A stretch of DNA of 64,000 nucleotides from Actinospica robiniae DSM 44927 (GTDB lineage: Bacteria; Actinomycetota; Actinomycetes; Streptomycetales; Catenulisporaceae). Positions 16,963 to 25,408 of this stretch are shown piece by piece (the first letter of the stretch is position 1; the number at the start of each line of letters is the position of its first letter). Where the stretch lies: NCBI RefSeq assembly GCF_000504285.1, contig NZ_KI632511.1, forward strand, positions 3,903,372 to 3,967,371, given 5' to 3'. The position numbers were made by a program, and so were the translations under genes. Under the pieces are notes generated by a model that ran no database searches, was not told the DNA's origin, and saw only the letters and a program-made list of their open reading frames with translations.

Positions 16963-17856
16963 ATGACCCGCTCCACCTTCAGTACCCCGTCCGCCGTCAC
17001 CGTCGCCCTCGACCTGTACGTCGCCGACGTCCGCTTCGCCGTCTCCGACCGCGTCGAGACGATCGTCGAGGTCGAGCCGAGCGACCCGAACAAGGGCGCC
17101 GACGTCAAGGCCGCCGAGAACACCCGCGTCGAGTATGACGAGGCCACCCGCACCGTGAGCGTGGTCTCGAAGAAGCCCCGGAGCAGGTTCATGAACTTCA
17201 GCAGCAAGCGGCCCGAATCGATCAACGTACTGATCCAGCTGCCGACCGACTCCGACGTGCGCGGCGAGGCCGATCTCGGCGACTTCCAGGCCGACGGCGT
17301 GCTGGGCACCGTCACGCTCAAGACCGGCCTCGGCTCGCTCCGGTTCGCCGAGACCGGCCCGCTGGAGCTGCGCTACGGCGTCGGCACGATCGTCGTCGAG
17401 GGGATCAGCGGATCCGCCGCGGTGCACACCGGTTCCGGCGACATCCGGATCGGCGCCGTGGACGGCACCGCGGAGATCTCCAACAGCAACGGGAAGGTGC
17501 GCGTCGGCGTCGTCACCGGCCCGGCGAACGTCAAGGCCGCCAACGGCTCGGTGTTCGTCGAACGGGCGCTGTCCGACATCACCGCCACCAGCGCCAACGG
17601 CGAGGTGCAGATCGGCGAGGTCGTACGCGGCAAGGTCAACGCCACCTCGAAGAACGGCAGCGTCGAGGTCGGCGTCCGCGAGGGCAGCGCCGCCTGGCTG
17701 GAGCTGGACACCGAGGTCGGCCGGGTCTACAACGAGCTGACCTCCACCGACGCGCCGGAGACCGGCGACCCGGTGGACAAGGTCGAGGTGCACGCCGGCA
17801 CCAAGCTCGGCGACGTCACCGTCCGCCGCGCGCCCCGGCTGGAGGACCAGGCGTGA
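16963..17856 (+). CDS. DUF4097-type beta-strand repeat protein
   Basis: A 297-residue protein built of short repeated strands with the pattern GxGxIxV/xxxNGxVxV, for example VHTGSGDIRIGAV, ISNSNGKVRVGVV and ATSANGEVQIGEV. This forms the single-stranded beta-helix of DUF4097 (adhesin-like) proteins. There is no signal peptide, so it is cytoplasmic. The ATG at 16963 lies 55 bases after the RHH gene, and its stop overlaps the GTG of the ATPase gene by four bases, which implies translational coupling. Proteins of this family often sit beside ABC exporters or membrane stress sensors; the role here may be sensing or regulating the exporter. Confidence 0.85.
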   Translation: MTRSTFSTPSAVTVALDLYVADVRFAVSDRVETIVEVEPSDPNKGADVKAAENTRVEYDEATRTVSVVSKKPRSRFMNFSSKRPESINVLIQLPTDSDVRGEADLGDFQADGVLGTVTLKTGLGSLRFAETGPLELRYGVGTIVVEGISGSAAVHTGSGDIRIGAVDGTAEISNSNGKVRVGVVTGPANVKAANGSVFVERALSDITATSANGEVQIGEVVRGKVNATSKNGSVEVGVREGSAAWLELDTEVGRVYNELTSTDAPETGDPVDKVEVHAGTKLGDVTVRRAPRLEDQA

Positions 17857-18815
17857 CCGCCGCGATATCGCCGGGCACCGGCACGACCCTCGCCATCTCG
17901 GCCCGCGGCCTGCGCAAGTCCTTCGGCGAGAAGACCGTGCTCGACGGCATCGACCTGAGCGTGCGGTCCGGCACGATCCTGGCCCTGCTCGGCCCGAACG
18001 GGGCCGGCAAGACGACCGCCGTGCACCTGTTGACCACCTACCTCAAGCCCGACGCCGGCGAGATCCGGATCGCGGGGCGCGACCCTGCGACCGACGCGCA
18101 GGCGGTCCGCCGCACGATCGGCGTCACCGGCCAGTTCTCCGCCGTCGACGGCTACCTCACCGGCCGGGAGAACCTGCTGCTGATGGCGGACCTGCACCTG
18201 CTGCCGCGGGACGTCGGGCGCCGCCGGGCCGCGGACCTGCTGGAGCGGTTCGAGCTGGCGCAGGCCGCCGACAAGCCCGCGTCGACCTATTCCGGCGGCA
18301 TGAAGCGCAAACTCGACCTGGCCATGACCCTGGTCGGCAAGCCCAGGGTGATCTTCCTGGACGAGCCGACCACGGGCCTGGACCCGCGCAGCCGGCGCAC
18401 CATGTGGGAGATCATCCGCGGGCTGGTCGCGGAGGGGACGACCATCCTGCTCACGACCCAGTATCTGGACGAGGCCGACCAGCTCGCACACCGGGTCGCG
18501 GTGCTCGACGGCGGCCGGATCGTCGCCGAGGGCACGCCCGCCGAGCTCAAGGCGCGCATCCCCGGCGGCCACATCGAGCTCTCCTTCGCGGACAGAGCGC
18601 GCCTCGACGCCGCCGCGGCGACGCTCGACCCCACCTCCCGCGACGACGACGGCCTCACCCTGCAACTGCCCGGAGACGGAAGTGTCAGCACCCTGCGGGC
18701 GCTGCTGCGCCGGCTGGACGACGCGCAGGTCGACGTCGAGTCGCTGAGTGTGCACACCCCCGACCTCGACGACGTCTTCTTCGCCCTCACGGGTAAGAAG
18801 GGAACCGACACATGA
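17853..18815 (+). CDS. ABC transporter ATP-binding protein, DrrA-like
   Basis: A 320-residue ATPase of the daunorubicin-resistance (DrrA) class that energises export of drugs or lipids. Walker A is GPNGAGKTT near residue 49, the signature is YSGGMKRKLDLA, and Walker B is VIFLDEPTTGLDPRSR followed by the H-loop region LLTTQYLDEADQLAHRV. The C-terminal 80 residues are the DrrA-type regulatory extension ending in HTPDLDDVFFALTGK. The start is GTG at 17853, overlapping the previous stop; the stop overlaps the ATG of the permease by four bases. The three genes are coupled. Confidence 0.95.
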   Translation: MTAAISPGTGTTLAISARGLRKSFGEKTVLDGIDLSVRSGTILALLGPNGAGKTTAVHLLTTYLKPDAGEIRIAGRDPATDAQAVRRTIGVTGQFSAVDGYLTGRENLLLMADLHLLPRDVGRRRAADLLERFELAQAADKPASTYSGGMKRKLDLAMTLVGKPRVIFLDEPTTGLDPRSRRTMWEIIRGLVAEGTTILLTTQYLDEADQLAHRVAVLDGGRIVAEGTPAELKARIPGGHIELSFADRARLDAAAATLDPTSRDDDGLTLQLPGDGSVSTLRALLRRLDDAQVDVESLSVHTPDLDDVFFALTGKKGTDT

Positions 18816-19666
18816 GCGCCATGACGTTGCCGGACACCGGTCTCGACGCCGCTGCCGGCAAGACCCGCTCGCACGCCTTCGTCCACACGAGGGTCATGCT
18901 GCGCCGCAACCTGCGGCACATGCAGCGCTATCCGTCGCTGACCCTCATGATCACCCTGATGCCGCTGGTGTTCCTGCTCCTGTTCGTCTACGTCTTCGGC
19001 GGGACGCTCGGATCGGGCCTGGGCCCCGGCATGCCGGCCGGCCTGCACGGCGGCCGGTCCGCTTACGCGGACTACGTCTCCCCGGCGATCATCCTGATGG
19101 CCGTGGCCGCGGCGGCGCAGGGAACGGCGATCGCCGTCGCCCAGGACATGACCGAGGGCGTCATCGCCCGATTCCGCACCATGGCGGTGGCCCGGTCCTC
19201 CGTGCTCACCGGGCACGTGGTGGGCGCGACGATCCAGACGATGATCGGCGTCGTGGTGGTCACGGCCGCCGCGATCGGCGTCGGATTCCGGCCGCACGCG
19301 CACGTGGCCGAGTGGTTCGCCGCGTTCGGCGTGGTGCTGCTGCTCACCTTCGCCGTCACCTGGCTGTGCGTCGGCCTGGGCCTGTCGGCCAAGAGCGTGG
19401 AGACCGCGAGCAACTCGCCGATGTTCCTGATCCTGTTGCCGTTCCTCGGCAGCGGCTTCGTCCCCACCGCCTCGCTGCCGACCGGAATGCGCTGGTTCGC
19501 CGAGTACGAACCCTTCACCCCGGTCAACGAGACCCTGCGCGGCCTGCTGACCGGCACGAGGATCGGCGACAACCTGAGCATCACGATCGCGTGGTGCGCG
19601 GGAACCGCAGTGCTCTCCTACGTCTGGTCCCGGCGGCTCTACGAGCGCGAACCGCGTCCGAGCTGA
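18812..19666 (+). CDS. ABC-2 type transporter permease, DrrB-like
   Basis: A 284-residue ABC-2 permease with six predicted helices. The opening HTRVMLRRNLRHMQRYPSL, then a hydrophobic run MITLMPLVFLLLFVYVFGG, is typical of DrrB. Later segments include the loop DMTEGVIARFRTMAVARSSV and FVPTASLPTGMRWFAEYEPF, both ABC-2 hallmarks. It partners the ATPase immediately upstream to form an exporter in the cytoplasmic membrane. It is the last gene of the operon and is followed by a strong hairpin. The exported compound is unknown; no biosynthetic genes adjoin. Confidence 0.95.
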   Translation: MSAMTLPDTGLDAAAGKTRSHAFVHTRVMLRRNLRHMQRYPSLTLMITLMPLVFLLLFVYVFGGTLGSGLGPGMPAGLHGGRSAYADYVSPAIILMAVAAAAQGTAIAVAQDMTEGVIARFRTMAVARSSVLTGHVVGATIQTMIGVVVVTAAAIGVGFRPHAHVAEWFAAFGVVLLLTFAVTWLCVGLGLSAKSVETASNSPMFLILLPFLGSGFVPTASLPTGMRWFAEYEPFTPVNETLRGLLTGTRIGDNLSITIAWCAGTAVLSYVWSRRLYEREPRPS

Positions 19667-19694
19667 GGTTTTCAGATCACAGGAGGCGAATCCC

Positions 19695-19729
19695 AGGGCT
19701 CTCAGACTGATGTCTGAGAGCCCTGTTTT
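19695..19729. terminator. Strong bidirectional terminator
   Basis: A perfect 12-bp stem (AGGGCTCTCAGA with TCTGAGAGCCCT) and a six-base loop, followed by GTTTTG. It separates the ABC operon from the convergent APH-type kinase gene. Confidence 0.85.
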
Positions 19730-19763
19730 GCCAGGGTGGTGATGTCGGTTGCCGTCCCTGGCT

Positions 19764-20684
19764 CTAGACGAGCACTCGCGCAAGATGGTCAGCGAGGTCC
19801 GTGAGCCGATCCGGCTCTGCGCTGCGACCTGCACGGGCGAATCGGTGCCGACGCCGCCAGAATGCCGATTCGACCGCACGGAACTGAGCCCAGCGACGGA
19901 CGCGCTCACCATCGAGTTCCGCGGCTTCGGCAAACATCTCCAGGCAGCGCGCAACAGCCCCGTCGAGCTCATCTTCCTCAAGCAGGGCGAACACGTGTGT
20001 CTTCAGAAAGGTGCCGCCGTCGTACGCCGGATCTCCCACGAGCCCTTTCGGATCTACCGCCAGCCACGGCTCGCGCTCTGCGCTGAGGATGTTGCGCGCG
20101 TGCAAATCACCATGGATCACAACCTCGGGCTGATCAGTCCCAAGCTCACGAAGCGTCGCGACCGCCGCCTGAACAACGCGCCTCGACAGCGCGTGCGCGA
20201 AGTCCGCGGCATCTCGGCGTAGGGACTCCTCCCACTGCCCCACGTGATCGCGCAGCCGCGGCAGGCCGGCAGTCGCCGGGATGGCCAGCCGCCTGTTGAC
20301 CCGCCCGGCGATCCCCACGACCTCGTCGTTGTCGCCCAGTTCCGCAAGCGTCCGTGAGCCCGCTCGCTCAAGCAGCATCGCGAAGCATTCATCCTCGCGC
20401 TCGTAAAGCAGCACAGCCCCCTGCCCCTTCCAGGCCGCGAACGCGTCCGGCTCGCAGACATTGCCGGGATGAGGGAACGAGACCTTGATGACAGCAGGAC
20501 CTTGATCACGCAGCACTGGAACGATCACGCCGATCTCGCCATGCATGACCGGCCCATCGGCCCGGCACCCCCACCGCTCGAACAGCGTCGCGACGATCTC
20601 CGGCAGCGCGGCCAACCACCGCTCACCACGCTCCCCCTCACGTTCGATCGTGCTTCGTACAAACACCTCCGGAACCTCGATCAC
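19764..20684 (-). CDS. Aminoglycoside/hydroxyurea phosphotransferase-like kinase (APH(6)-type)
   Basis: A 306-residue kinase-fold protein of the streptomycin 6-kinase/hydroxyurea phosphotransferase group. The catalytic loop is VIHGDLHARNIL near residue 188, and the metal-binding segment is AVDPKGLVGDPAYD. The N-lobe lysine is in PAVIKVSF. It would use ATP to phosphorylate a small molecule, possibly an antibiotic; many members are uncharacterised. Start GTG at 20684 without a clear ribosome site. Convergent with the ABC operon, and followed downstream by the bidirectional terminator. The chromosomal setting gives no sign of a resistance island, so antibiotic resistance is only possible. Confidence 0.9.
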   Translation of the reverse strand: MIEVPEVFVRSTIEREGERGERWLAALPEIVATLFERWGCRADGPVMHGEIGVIVPVLRDQGPAVIKVSFPHPGNVCEPDAFAAWKGQGAVLLYEREDECFAMLLERAGSRTLAELGDNDEVVGIAGRVNRRLAIPATAGLPRLRDHVGQWEESLRRDAADFAHALSRRVVQAAVATLRELGTDQPEVVIHGDLHARNILSAEREPWLAVDPKGLVGDPAYDGGTFLKTHVFALLEEDELDGAVARCLEMFAEAAELDGERVRRWAQFRAVESAFWRRRHRFARAGRSAEPDRLTDLADHLARVLV

Positions 20685-20794
20685 GCAAGCACCCTATGAG
20701 CGCGCCGACTTCTGGGACACGCCACTGCCTTGAGAGAGCCGTAGAGCACTGTCATCTGGTGCCGGCCGGTCGCGTCCGTGCTGGCCTGCTGCTC

Positions 20795-20873
20795 GCCCGC
20801 TGTCGCGTGGTGTCGTCCCTTGTCCGCCGTTGCCGTGCGATTCGCTGAGTTTCCGCTGACTTCAGACGTTGAC
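20795..20873 (+). repeat. Att-like degenerate repeat, left copy
   Basis: This stretch shares GCTGTCG-N2-TGGTGTCGTC and, further on, TTCGCTGA and a CTGACTT ending with 21688-21745. The two copies are in direct orientation and flank the SUKH-like gene. They resemble decayed ends of an integrated element. Confidence 0.4.
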
Positions 20874-20953
20874 CTCTCCGAGGTGGAAGCCTCCATCGGT
20901 CCCGGCGGGTGGCCCTCGGAACCGCTGGCGTTCGATATGCCCTCACACCAGCT

Positions 20954-21568
20954 GTGAGCCAGCCATCCGAGCCCGAGCGCCCGCCGTCGACTCCGAGCAC
21001 ACAGCCCGCCAGGGACGCCGACCTCTACCAACCCACGAAAAGCGACCTGCTTGCCTGGGCTGGCATGACGCACGTCACCTGCGCTCGGTCAGCCATCATC
21101 GCCGCCTGGCGCATCCCCGACGCCGACAAGGCCATCCTGACGCGTACGGGGATACCCGTCGTCGACCAGTTGATCGAATACGCTGACATCCAGGCTGAGC
21201 CGGAACCTCAACTGCCCACCGACGACGGGCGGCTGCTGTACCGCCTGACCCGCAACCACCACGGCCAGAAGAGTCTCACCTGGGCATTCGGCATCGAGCC
21301 AGACACCGGCGCGGTCTACTACGTGCTGCCCGACGCCGAACCCTGGTTCGCTGGCTCCTCGGCCCGCCACTGGATCAGCCTCCTGCACCACTACGGTCAA
21401 CACGTCGCTGCCTCGAGCAGGCTGACCAACCCCGACAACTATGAGGAGGAGGAGGTCCTAGCCGAACTGCGCACACTAGCCCAGGAGCTGAAAGGAATCG
21501 ACCCGCCGGCCTTCGCCGGCTACCACGGCTTCATCTGGGCGGAATTCCTCGAACGGTGGCTGTGGTGA
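20954..21568 (+). CDS. SUKH-4-like immunity-type protein
   Basis: A 204-residue acidic protein. The central part (LTWAFGIEPDTGAVYYVLP, then WFAGSSARHWISLLHHYGQ) and the end (PPAFAGYHGFIWAEFLERWLW) match the layout of SUKH-4 proteins, which neutralise nuclease and deaminase toxins of contact-dependent or secreted polymorphic systems. No toxin gene is adjacent. The GTG at 20954 is chosen; an ATG at 20909 is also in frame, and neither has a clear ribosome site. It is enclosed by att-like repeats and a tRNA-Val-like fragment, which suggests arrival on an integrated element. Confidence 0.65.
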   Translation: MSQPSEPERPPSTPSTQPARDADLYQPTKSDLLAWAGMTHVTCARSAIIAAWRIPDADKAILTRTGIPVVDQLIEYADIQAEPEPQLPTDDGRLLYRLTRNHHGQKSLTWAFGIEPDTGAVYYVLPDAEPWFAGSSARHWISLLHHYGQHVAASSRLTNPDNYEEEEVLAELRTLAQELKGIDPPAFAGYHGFIWAEFLERWLW

Positions 21569-21582
21569 CAGCAATGACAGCC

Positions 21583-21625
21583 CGCCGGGAGTTGAACCAC
21601 TGACCTCCTCCGTGTCAGAGCGGAT
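21583..21625 (-). other. tRNA-Val(GAC)-like 3' fragment, possible decayed attachment site
   Basis: On the minus strand the sequence runs CTCTGACACGGAGGAGGTC and on to AGTGGTTCAACTCCC, like the anticodon loop (GAC), variable region and T-arm of actinobacterial tRNA-Val. The 5' half is absent and T-stem pairing is poor, so it is not a working tRNA. Such 3' tRNA halves are left by tyrosine-integrase elements. It lies between the SUKH-like gene and the right att-like repeat. Confidence 0.5.
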
Positions 21626-21687
21626 TCCGGGTCTCGGCTGGTGCGTCCTGTTGTCGTCCACCATGGTCTGTTGCTGGGCGTTTGTCG

Positions 21688-21745
21688 TCTGCTGTCGGCT
21701 GGTGTCGTCTGTTGGCGGGCATTTCGCTGACTTCTGGCTGACTCG
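21688..21745 (+). repeat. Att-like degenerate repeat, right copy
   Basis: Counterpart of 20795-20873, sharing the GCTGTCG/TGGTGTCGTC core and the TTCGCTGA end. It directly follows the tRNA-like fragment. Confidence 0.4.
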
Positions 21746-21789
21746 AAAGGCGCCTGCCCGGAGCGGTCAGCGCGCTCTATAGTTCGCAC

Positions 21790-22251
21790 GTGAATAGCGT
21801 CGAGTTCAAGGTTAGGCAGCGCCGATGGCTCCTGGGATGGTCGGCACTCAGCTTCGCGCTCGGGATAGGCGCCGCAGGCAGCACGGTAACCGGTGCGCAT
21901 CTCCTACGAGGCGACGTGACGACCATGCTCATCGCGTGGGGTGCTTTAGCGGGGCCGTACCTTCTCGACTTGGCCTCGGGCAGGACCGTCATCACCGACA
22001 CCGACATCTCGACGCGCTCACTCTTTCGACGCCGGTCGTGCAACTGGGGTCAGGTCAAAGGCGTGGACGTTTCGGTTAGCCGAGGCCGTGGAGGCACCAG
22101 TTCGTGGATAGTCCTCCACCAGGTCACCGGGAGACCCATCACCCTCAGGGCGCCATTCATGACAGGCGGCGGCCAGGACCTGTACTTCGAAGAAGCACTT
22201 TCGCTGGTGAACAGGCGGAAGCCCTACCGCGCTGGCCGTTCGAAGCCCTAG
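21790..22251 (+). CDS. Membrane-anchored PH-like domain protein, unknown function
   Basis: A 153-residue protein with two hydrophobic segments (about 13-34 and 42-61) followed by a beta-rich C-terminal domain (VITDTDISTRSLFRRRSCNW to the end). This is the layout of small bacterial PH-domain membrane proteins. The start (GTG or ATG near 21790) is preceded by a promoter-like region without an obvious ribosome site. The last two-thirds of the gene and 36 bases beyond it are repeated almost exactly at 54347-54730. This copy is the complete one. Confidence 0.7.
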   Translation: MNSVEFKVRQRRWLLGWSALSFALGIGAAGSTVTGAHLLRGDVTTMLIAWGALAGPYLLDLASGRTVITDTDISTRSLFRRRSCNWGQVKGVDVSVSRGRGGTSSWIVLHQVTGRPITLRAPFMTGGGQDLYFEEALSLVNRRKPYRAGRSKP

Positions 22252-22287
22252 TCAACAACTTGCTGGGCCCCAGCCCACAGAGCGGGG
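21904..22287 (+). repeat. 384-bp direct repeat, left copy
   Basis: Matches 54347-54730 with two differences (A/G at 22059/54502 and at 22164/54607). It covers the last 116 codons of the PH-like gene and 36 bases of downstream sequence. The boundaries are sharp at both ends. The two copies are direct repeats with an offset of 32443 bases. Confidence 0.97.
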
Positions 22288-22399
22288 ATGATCCGAGTTG
22301 ACCGCCACCACCCTCCCAACCGCAGCCTTGCCCGTCATCCATCCCCGAGGCGGTCCGCCGGAGACGTTGCTTGTCGCTCTTCTCCCTCGCTGCGTGCGG

Positions 22400-23722
22400 C
22401 TACGTGGCGTCGTCCAGGTGCTCACGGTCCTCGGGAGTCCCGCCGATGGCTCCGGCCGCGGTGCTCCTGGGCGTGGTGGTCGACTCTGCACCCGTGCGTC
22501 TGTCTGGTGCTCGTTGGAGTCGGCTCGGGCGGCGACGGGCGCACCCGACCGCAGGGAGAGTGCCTTGATCCGTGAGTTCGATCTCGCCGAGGACGATCTT
22601 GCGGCCCTCGGCAGCCGAGCGCAGTCCGGCCTGGGCCAGGCGCACACCGCGGGCGCCGGCGAGGAAGTCGTAGGGGTGTGCGCCGTCGCCGACGACGTAG
22701 CGGATGAACTGCTCCCACTGGGCCTTGAATCCGTTATCGAACACGGCGTTGTCCGGCACCTGCTGCCACTGCCCGCGGTAGCCGCCGACTTCGGCGAGGT
22801 CGGGGTTCCACACCGGTTTCGGGGTGGCGGCCCGGTGCTGGATCACGCACCGGTGCAGGCCCGCTACCGCGCTGCCCTCGGTCCCGTCGACCTGGAACTC
22901 GACGAGCTCGTCGCGGTGCACGCGCACCGCCCAGGACGAGTTGAGCTGGGCGATGACGCCGCCGGCGAACTCGAAGATCGCGTAGGCCGCGTCATCTGCA
23001 GTGGCCTGATACGGCTTGCCCTGCTCGTCCCAGCGTTGCGGGATGTGCGTGGCGGTGACCGCAGTGACGGCTTCGACTTGGCCGAAGAGGTTCTCTAGAA
23101 CGTAGTTCCAGTGGCAGAACATGTCGGTGGTGATGCCGCCGCCGTCCTCGAGCCGGTAGTTCCAGCTCGGGCGCTGGGCGCCCTGCCAATCGCCCTCGAA
23201 GACCCAGTAGCCGAATTCGCCGCGCACCGACAGGATCCGGCCGAAGAACCCGGCGTCGATCAGGCGCTTGAGCTTGAGCAGGCCCGGGAGGTACAGCTTG
23301 TCGTGCACGACGCCGTTCTTCACCCCGGCCGCCGCAGCCGCCTCGGCCAGGCGAAGCGATCCCTCGACGGACTCTGCGATGGGCTTCTCGGTGTAGACGT
23401 CCTTGCCGGCGGCGACGGCCTTGAGGATCGAGGCTTCGCGCACGGAGGTGAGCTGGGCGTCGAAGTAGATGCGCAGGTCGTCCTCCGCCAGAATCTCGTC
23501 CAGGTCGGTACTCCAGCGGGCGATGCCGTGGCGCTCGGCGATGTCGCTGATCTTCTCGGCGTTGCGGCCCACCAGGACGATCTCGATGGGCTGTCGGGTG
23601 CCGTCGGTCAGCTCCACGCCGCCTTGGTCGCGGATGGCCAGCAGAGAACGGACAAGGTGTTGGCGGTAGCCCATCCGGCCGGTGGCGCCGTTGACGATGA
23701 TGCCGAGAGGCTTTCGGGCCAT
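22400..23722 (-). CDS. Gfo/Idh/MocA-family oxidoreductase
   Basis: A 440-residue NAD(P)-dependent sugar or polyol dehydrogenase. The N-terminal Rossmann fold begins LGIIVNGATGRMG; the catalytic-lysine motif is YTEKPIAES. The C-terminal half carries the substrate-site beta-sheet with WNYRLEDGGGITTDMFCHW. The ATG at 23722 has GGGAG seven bases upstream. The last 60 residues, after EIELTDQ, are low-complexity and Arg/Thr-rich and do not look native, so the original stop may have been lost. It is the last gene of the second sugar operon, 19 bases after the cupin gene. Confidence 0.9.
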   Translation of the reverse strand: MARKPLGIIVNGATGRMGYRQHLVRSLLAIRDQGGVELTDGTRQPIEIVLVGRNAEKISDIAERHGIARWSTDLDEILAEDDLRIYFDAQLTSVREASILKAVAAGKDVYTEKPIAESVEGSLRLAEAAAAAGVKNGVVHDKLYLPGLLKLKRLIDAGFFGRILSVRGEFGYWVFEGDWQGAQRPSWNYRLEDGGGITTDMFCHWNYVLENLFGQVEAVTAVTATHIPQRWDEQGKPYQATADDAAYAIFEFAGGVIAQLNSSWAVRVHRDELVEFQVDGTEGSAVAGLHRCVIQHRAATPKPVWNPDLAEVGGYRGQWQQVPDNAVFDNGFKAQWEQFIRYVVGDGAHPYDFLAGARGVRLAQAGLRSAAEGRKIVLGEIELTDQGTLPAVGCARRRPSRLQRAPDRRTGAESTTTPRSTAAGAIGGTPEDREHLDDAT

Positions 23723-23741
23723 GCTGAAGCTCCCTGTATGG

Positions 23742-24491
23742 TCACGCGTCCGGGCCGAGGCGGCGGACCGGGTCGTAGGCGTGCAGGAACCCACACATGC
23801 CCAAGGTGGTGTGCGGCGGGCTGGGGATGCGCTGGACCGAGGCGTCGCGCAGGTGCGCGACCCGCCCGTCACGCAGGGCCCTGACATTATCGAGGGCGGC
23901 TGCGGCCGTGGCCGCGGCGCCGTCCTCGATCAGGCGTTGCCATTCGGCCAGCCGCGGGGAGACGAGAGCGGCGGCTTGTCGGTGGAAGTCGTCGAGGGCT
24001 GCGTGGTTTCCCCGCTCCCATTGCCGCAGGAGGTCGGTGAAGCCCTCGATGGCAAGATCGCGCCGGGCACGGGCGCGCTCCGCGCTGGGTTCGCCGTCGG
24101 TGTCGAGCACGGATGCGGCGCTCCCGTAGCCCTCAGCTGTGAGGTGCGCGGGCGGGAAGGTCATCACGGCGTCGCCGGCCTCGGGTAGGCCGGAGTTCTG
24201 CATGATGACGAGTACGCGCAGGTCGCCGTCGTTGATGGCGCGGTGGATGGTGCCCGGGGTGAACCAGACGACGTCGCCGGGTTCGAGGCTCTGCACGGTG
24301 GGCCCGCTGTGACTCAGCGTCTGCAGCCGTCCCCGGCCGCCGACGACGACGTACGCCTCCGTGCACGTCAGGTGCATGTGCGGCGAGCCGCCGTGTTCGT
24401 CGTCGGCGGTCGGCCAGGGGTAGGCGGTCAGCTCGCTGATGCCGACGGCGCCGGGGAACTCCGGATACGCCCGCCCGGCTGCGGCGCTCAC
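23742..24491 (-). CDS. Cupin-domain protein of the sugar operon
   Basis: A 249-residue protein. Residues 1-115 form a cupin: HMHLTCTEAYVVVGG gives the metal-binding HxH and Glu, and DVVWFTPGTIHRAIN the second histidine motif. The remaining helical half (ARRDLAIEGFTDLLRQWERG) is of unknown role. The start GTG at 24491 overlaps the stop of the PmoA-like gene by four bases, so the genes are translationally coupled. Cupins in such clusters are often isomerases or sugar-binding proteins. Function here is inferred only from context. Confidence 0.85.
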   Translation of the reverse strand: MSAAAGRAYPEFPGAVGISELTAYPWPTADDEHGGSPHMHLTCTEAYVVVGGRGRLQTLSHSGPTVQSLEPGDVVWFTPGTIHRAINDGDLRVLVIMQNSGLPEAGDAVMTFPPAHLTAEGYGSAASVLDTDGEPSAERARARRDLAIEGFTDLLRQWERGNHAALDDFHRQAAALVSPRLAEWQRLIEDGAAATAAAALDNVRALRDGRVAHLRDASVQRIPSPPHTTLGMCGFLHAYDPVRRLGPDA

Positions 24492-25408
24492 AGCGCGAAC
24501 TCGTCCGCTATCGGCTCCAGGGCAGCGCGGTCGGTTGAGTGGTCGATGAAGACGAACCGGTGGCGCAGCCGTAGGGTGTCTCCGGGTTCGAGCTTGATCT
24601 CGGTGTCGAAGGCCGGGGAGGGGTTGAGGCAGGCGAAGGGATCGCTGCGGGAGAACCAGGTGAGCGGGACCTCGGCCGAGGACGTGCCGGCGAAGGCGAG
24701 GACAGTGGCGCCGCCGTCGATCTCGTCGTGCTCGCCGCTGATCGCGGCCCACGCGCCGCGCGAGCCCATGACCGTGTCGTTCTCCGCGCCGTCGGCGAGG
24801 ATGCTCGCGCCGGTGAACGCGCGCGGGCCCCGCCAGAACAGGCCGGTGTACCCGGCGTTCGGGCGGCCGTGGGTGCTCGGGCTGCCCAGGTCCAAGGTCA
24901 CCTCGTGCACGTTGGTCAGGTCGGTGGCGAAGTCCAGGGCCCAGATGCCGCGGGCCGCGTCGGCGCCGTGGAAACGCAGGGTCCTGGTCTCCTCGATCCA
25001 CCGTTCGTCGGTGGAGGCGACCCAGTCGAGCCGTTCGACCACGCTCGCGTCGGTCGCGTCTGCGTCGCAGTGCTCGAAGGAGCTGTGCAGCTGGCGGCCG
25101 TGGTTCTCGCGCCAGACGTAGCCGTGGCCGGGTGCGCCCTGTTCGAAGCTCGGGCCGCCCCAGAAGTTCTGGCCGGACAGGTGCGACCAGGTCAGCTGCA
25201 GTCCTTTGTGCCAGCGGTGGTCCCAAGGGCGGTAGACGCCGACGGGCGCGCCGGAGAGGGTGCGCAGCGGGTAGAGGTAGGGCTTCGGCGACTCGGTCAG
25301 GGGCGTGTCCGGCCGGTAGACGTAGCTGGCGACCTGGATGCCACCGATGGTGACAGCGAGGGCGGTGCTGTCGTTGTCGTCGCGCAGGTGGAAGACAGTG
25401 TCAGACAC
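24488..25408 (-). CDS. PmoA-like protein (DUF6807)
   Basis: A 306-residue protein of the family named after methane-monooxygenase PmoA but in practice found in sugar-degradation clusters. The motifs YLYPLRTLSGAPVGVYRPWD, HRWHKGLQLTW and NFWGGPSF are characteristic, with many His and Trp residues in a beta-sandwich. It is soluble and cytoplasmic. The GTG at 25408 overlaps the end of the upstream Gfo/Idh gene by eight bases; its stop overlaps the cupin gene. The constant pairing with Gfo/Idh enzymes suggests that it acts on the same sugar acid or glycoside; the reaction is unknown. Confidence 0.85.
   Translation of the reverse strand: MSDTVFHLRDDNDSTALAVTIGGIQVASYVYRPDTPLTESPKPYLYPLRTLSGAPVGVYRPWDHRWHKGLQLTWSHLSGQNFWGGPSFEQGAPGHGYVWRENHGRQLHSSFEHCDADATDASVVERLDWVASTDERWIEETRTLRFHGADAARGIWALDFATDLTNVHEVTLDLGSPSTHGRPNAGYTGLFWRGPRAFTGASILADGAENDTVMGSRGAWAAISGEHDEIDGGATVLAFAGTSSAEVPLTWFSRSDPFACLNPSPAFDTEIKLEPGDTLRLRHRFVFIDHSTDRAALEPIADEFAL

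Noticed and set aside
19764-20684. Calling the kinase a proven streptomycin-resistance gene
   Set aside because: Motifs fit the broad APH(6)/hydroxyurea kinase family, but substrate cannot be read from sequence and no resistance island surrounds it.
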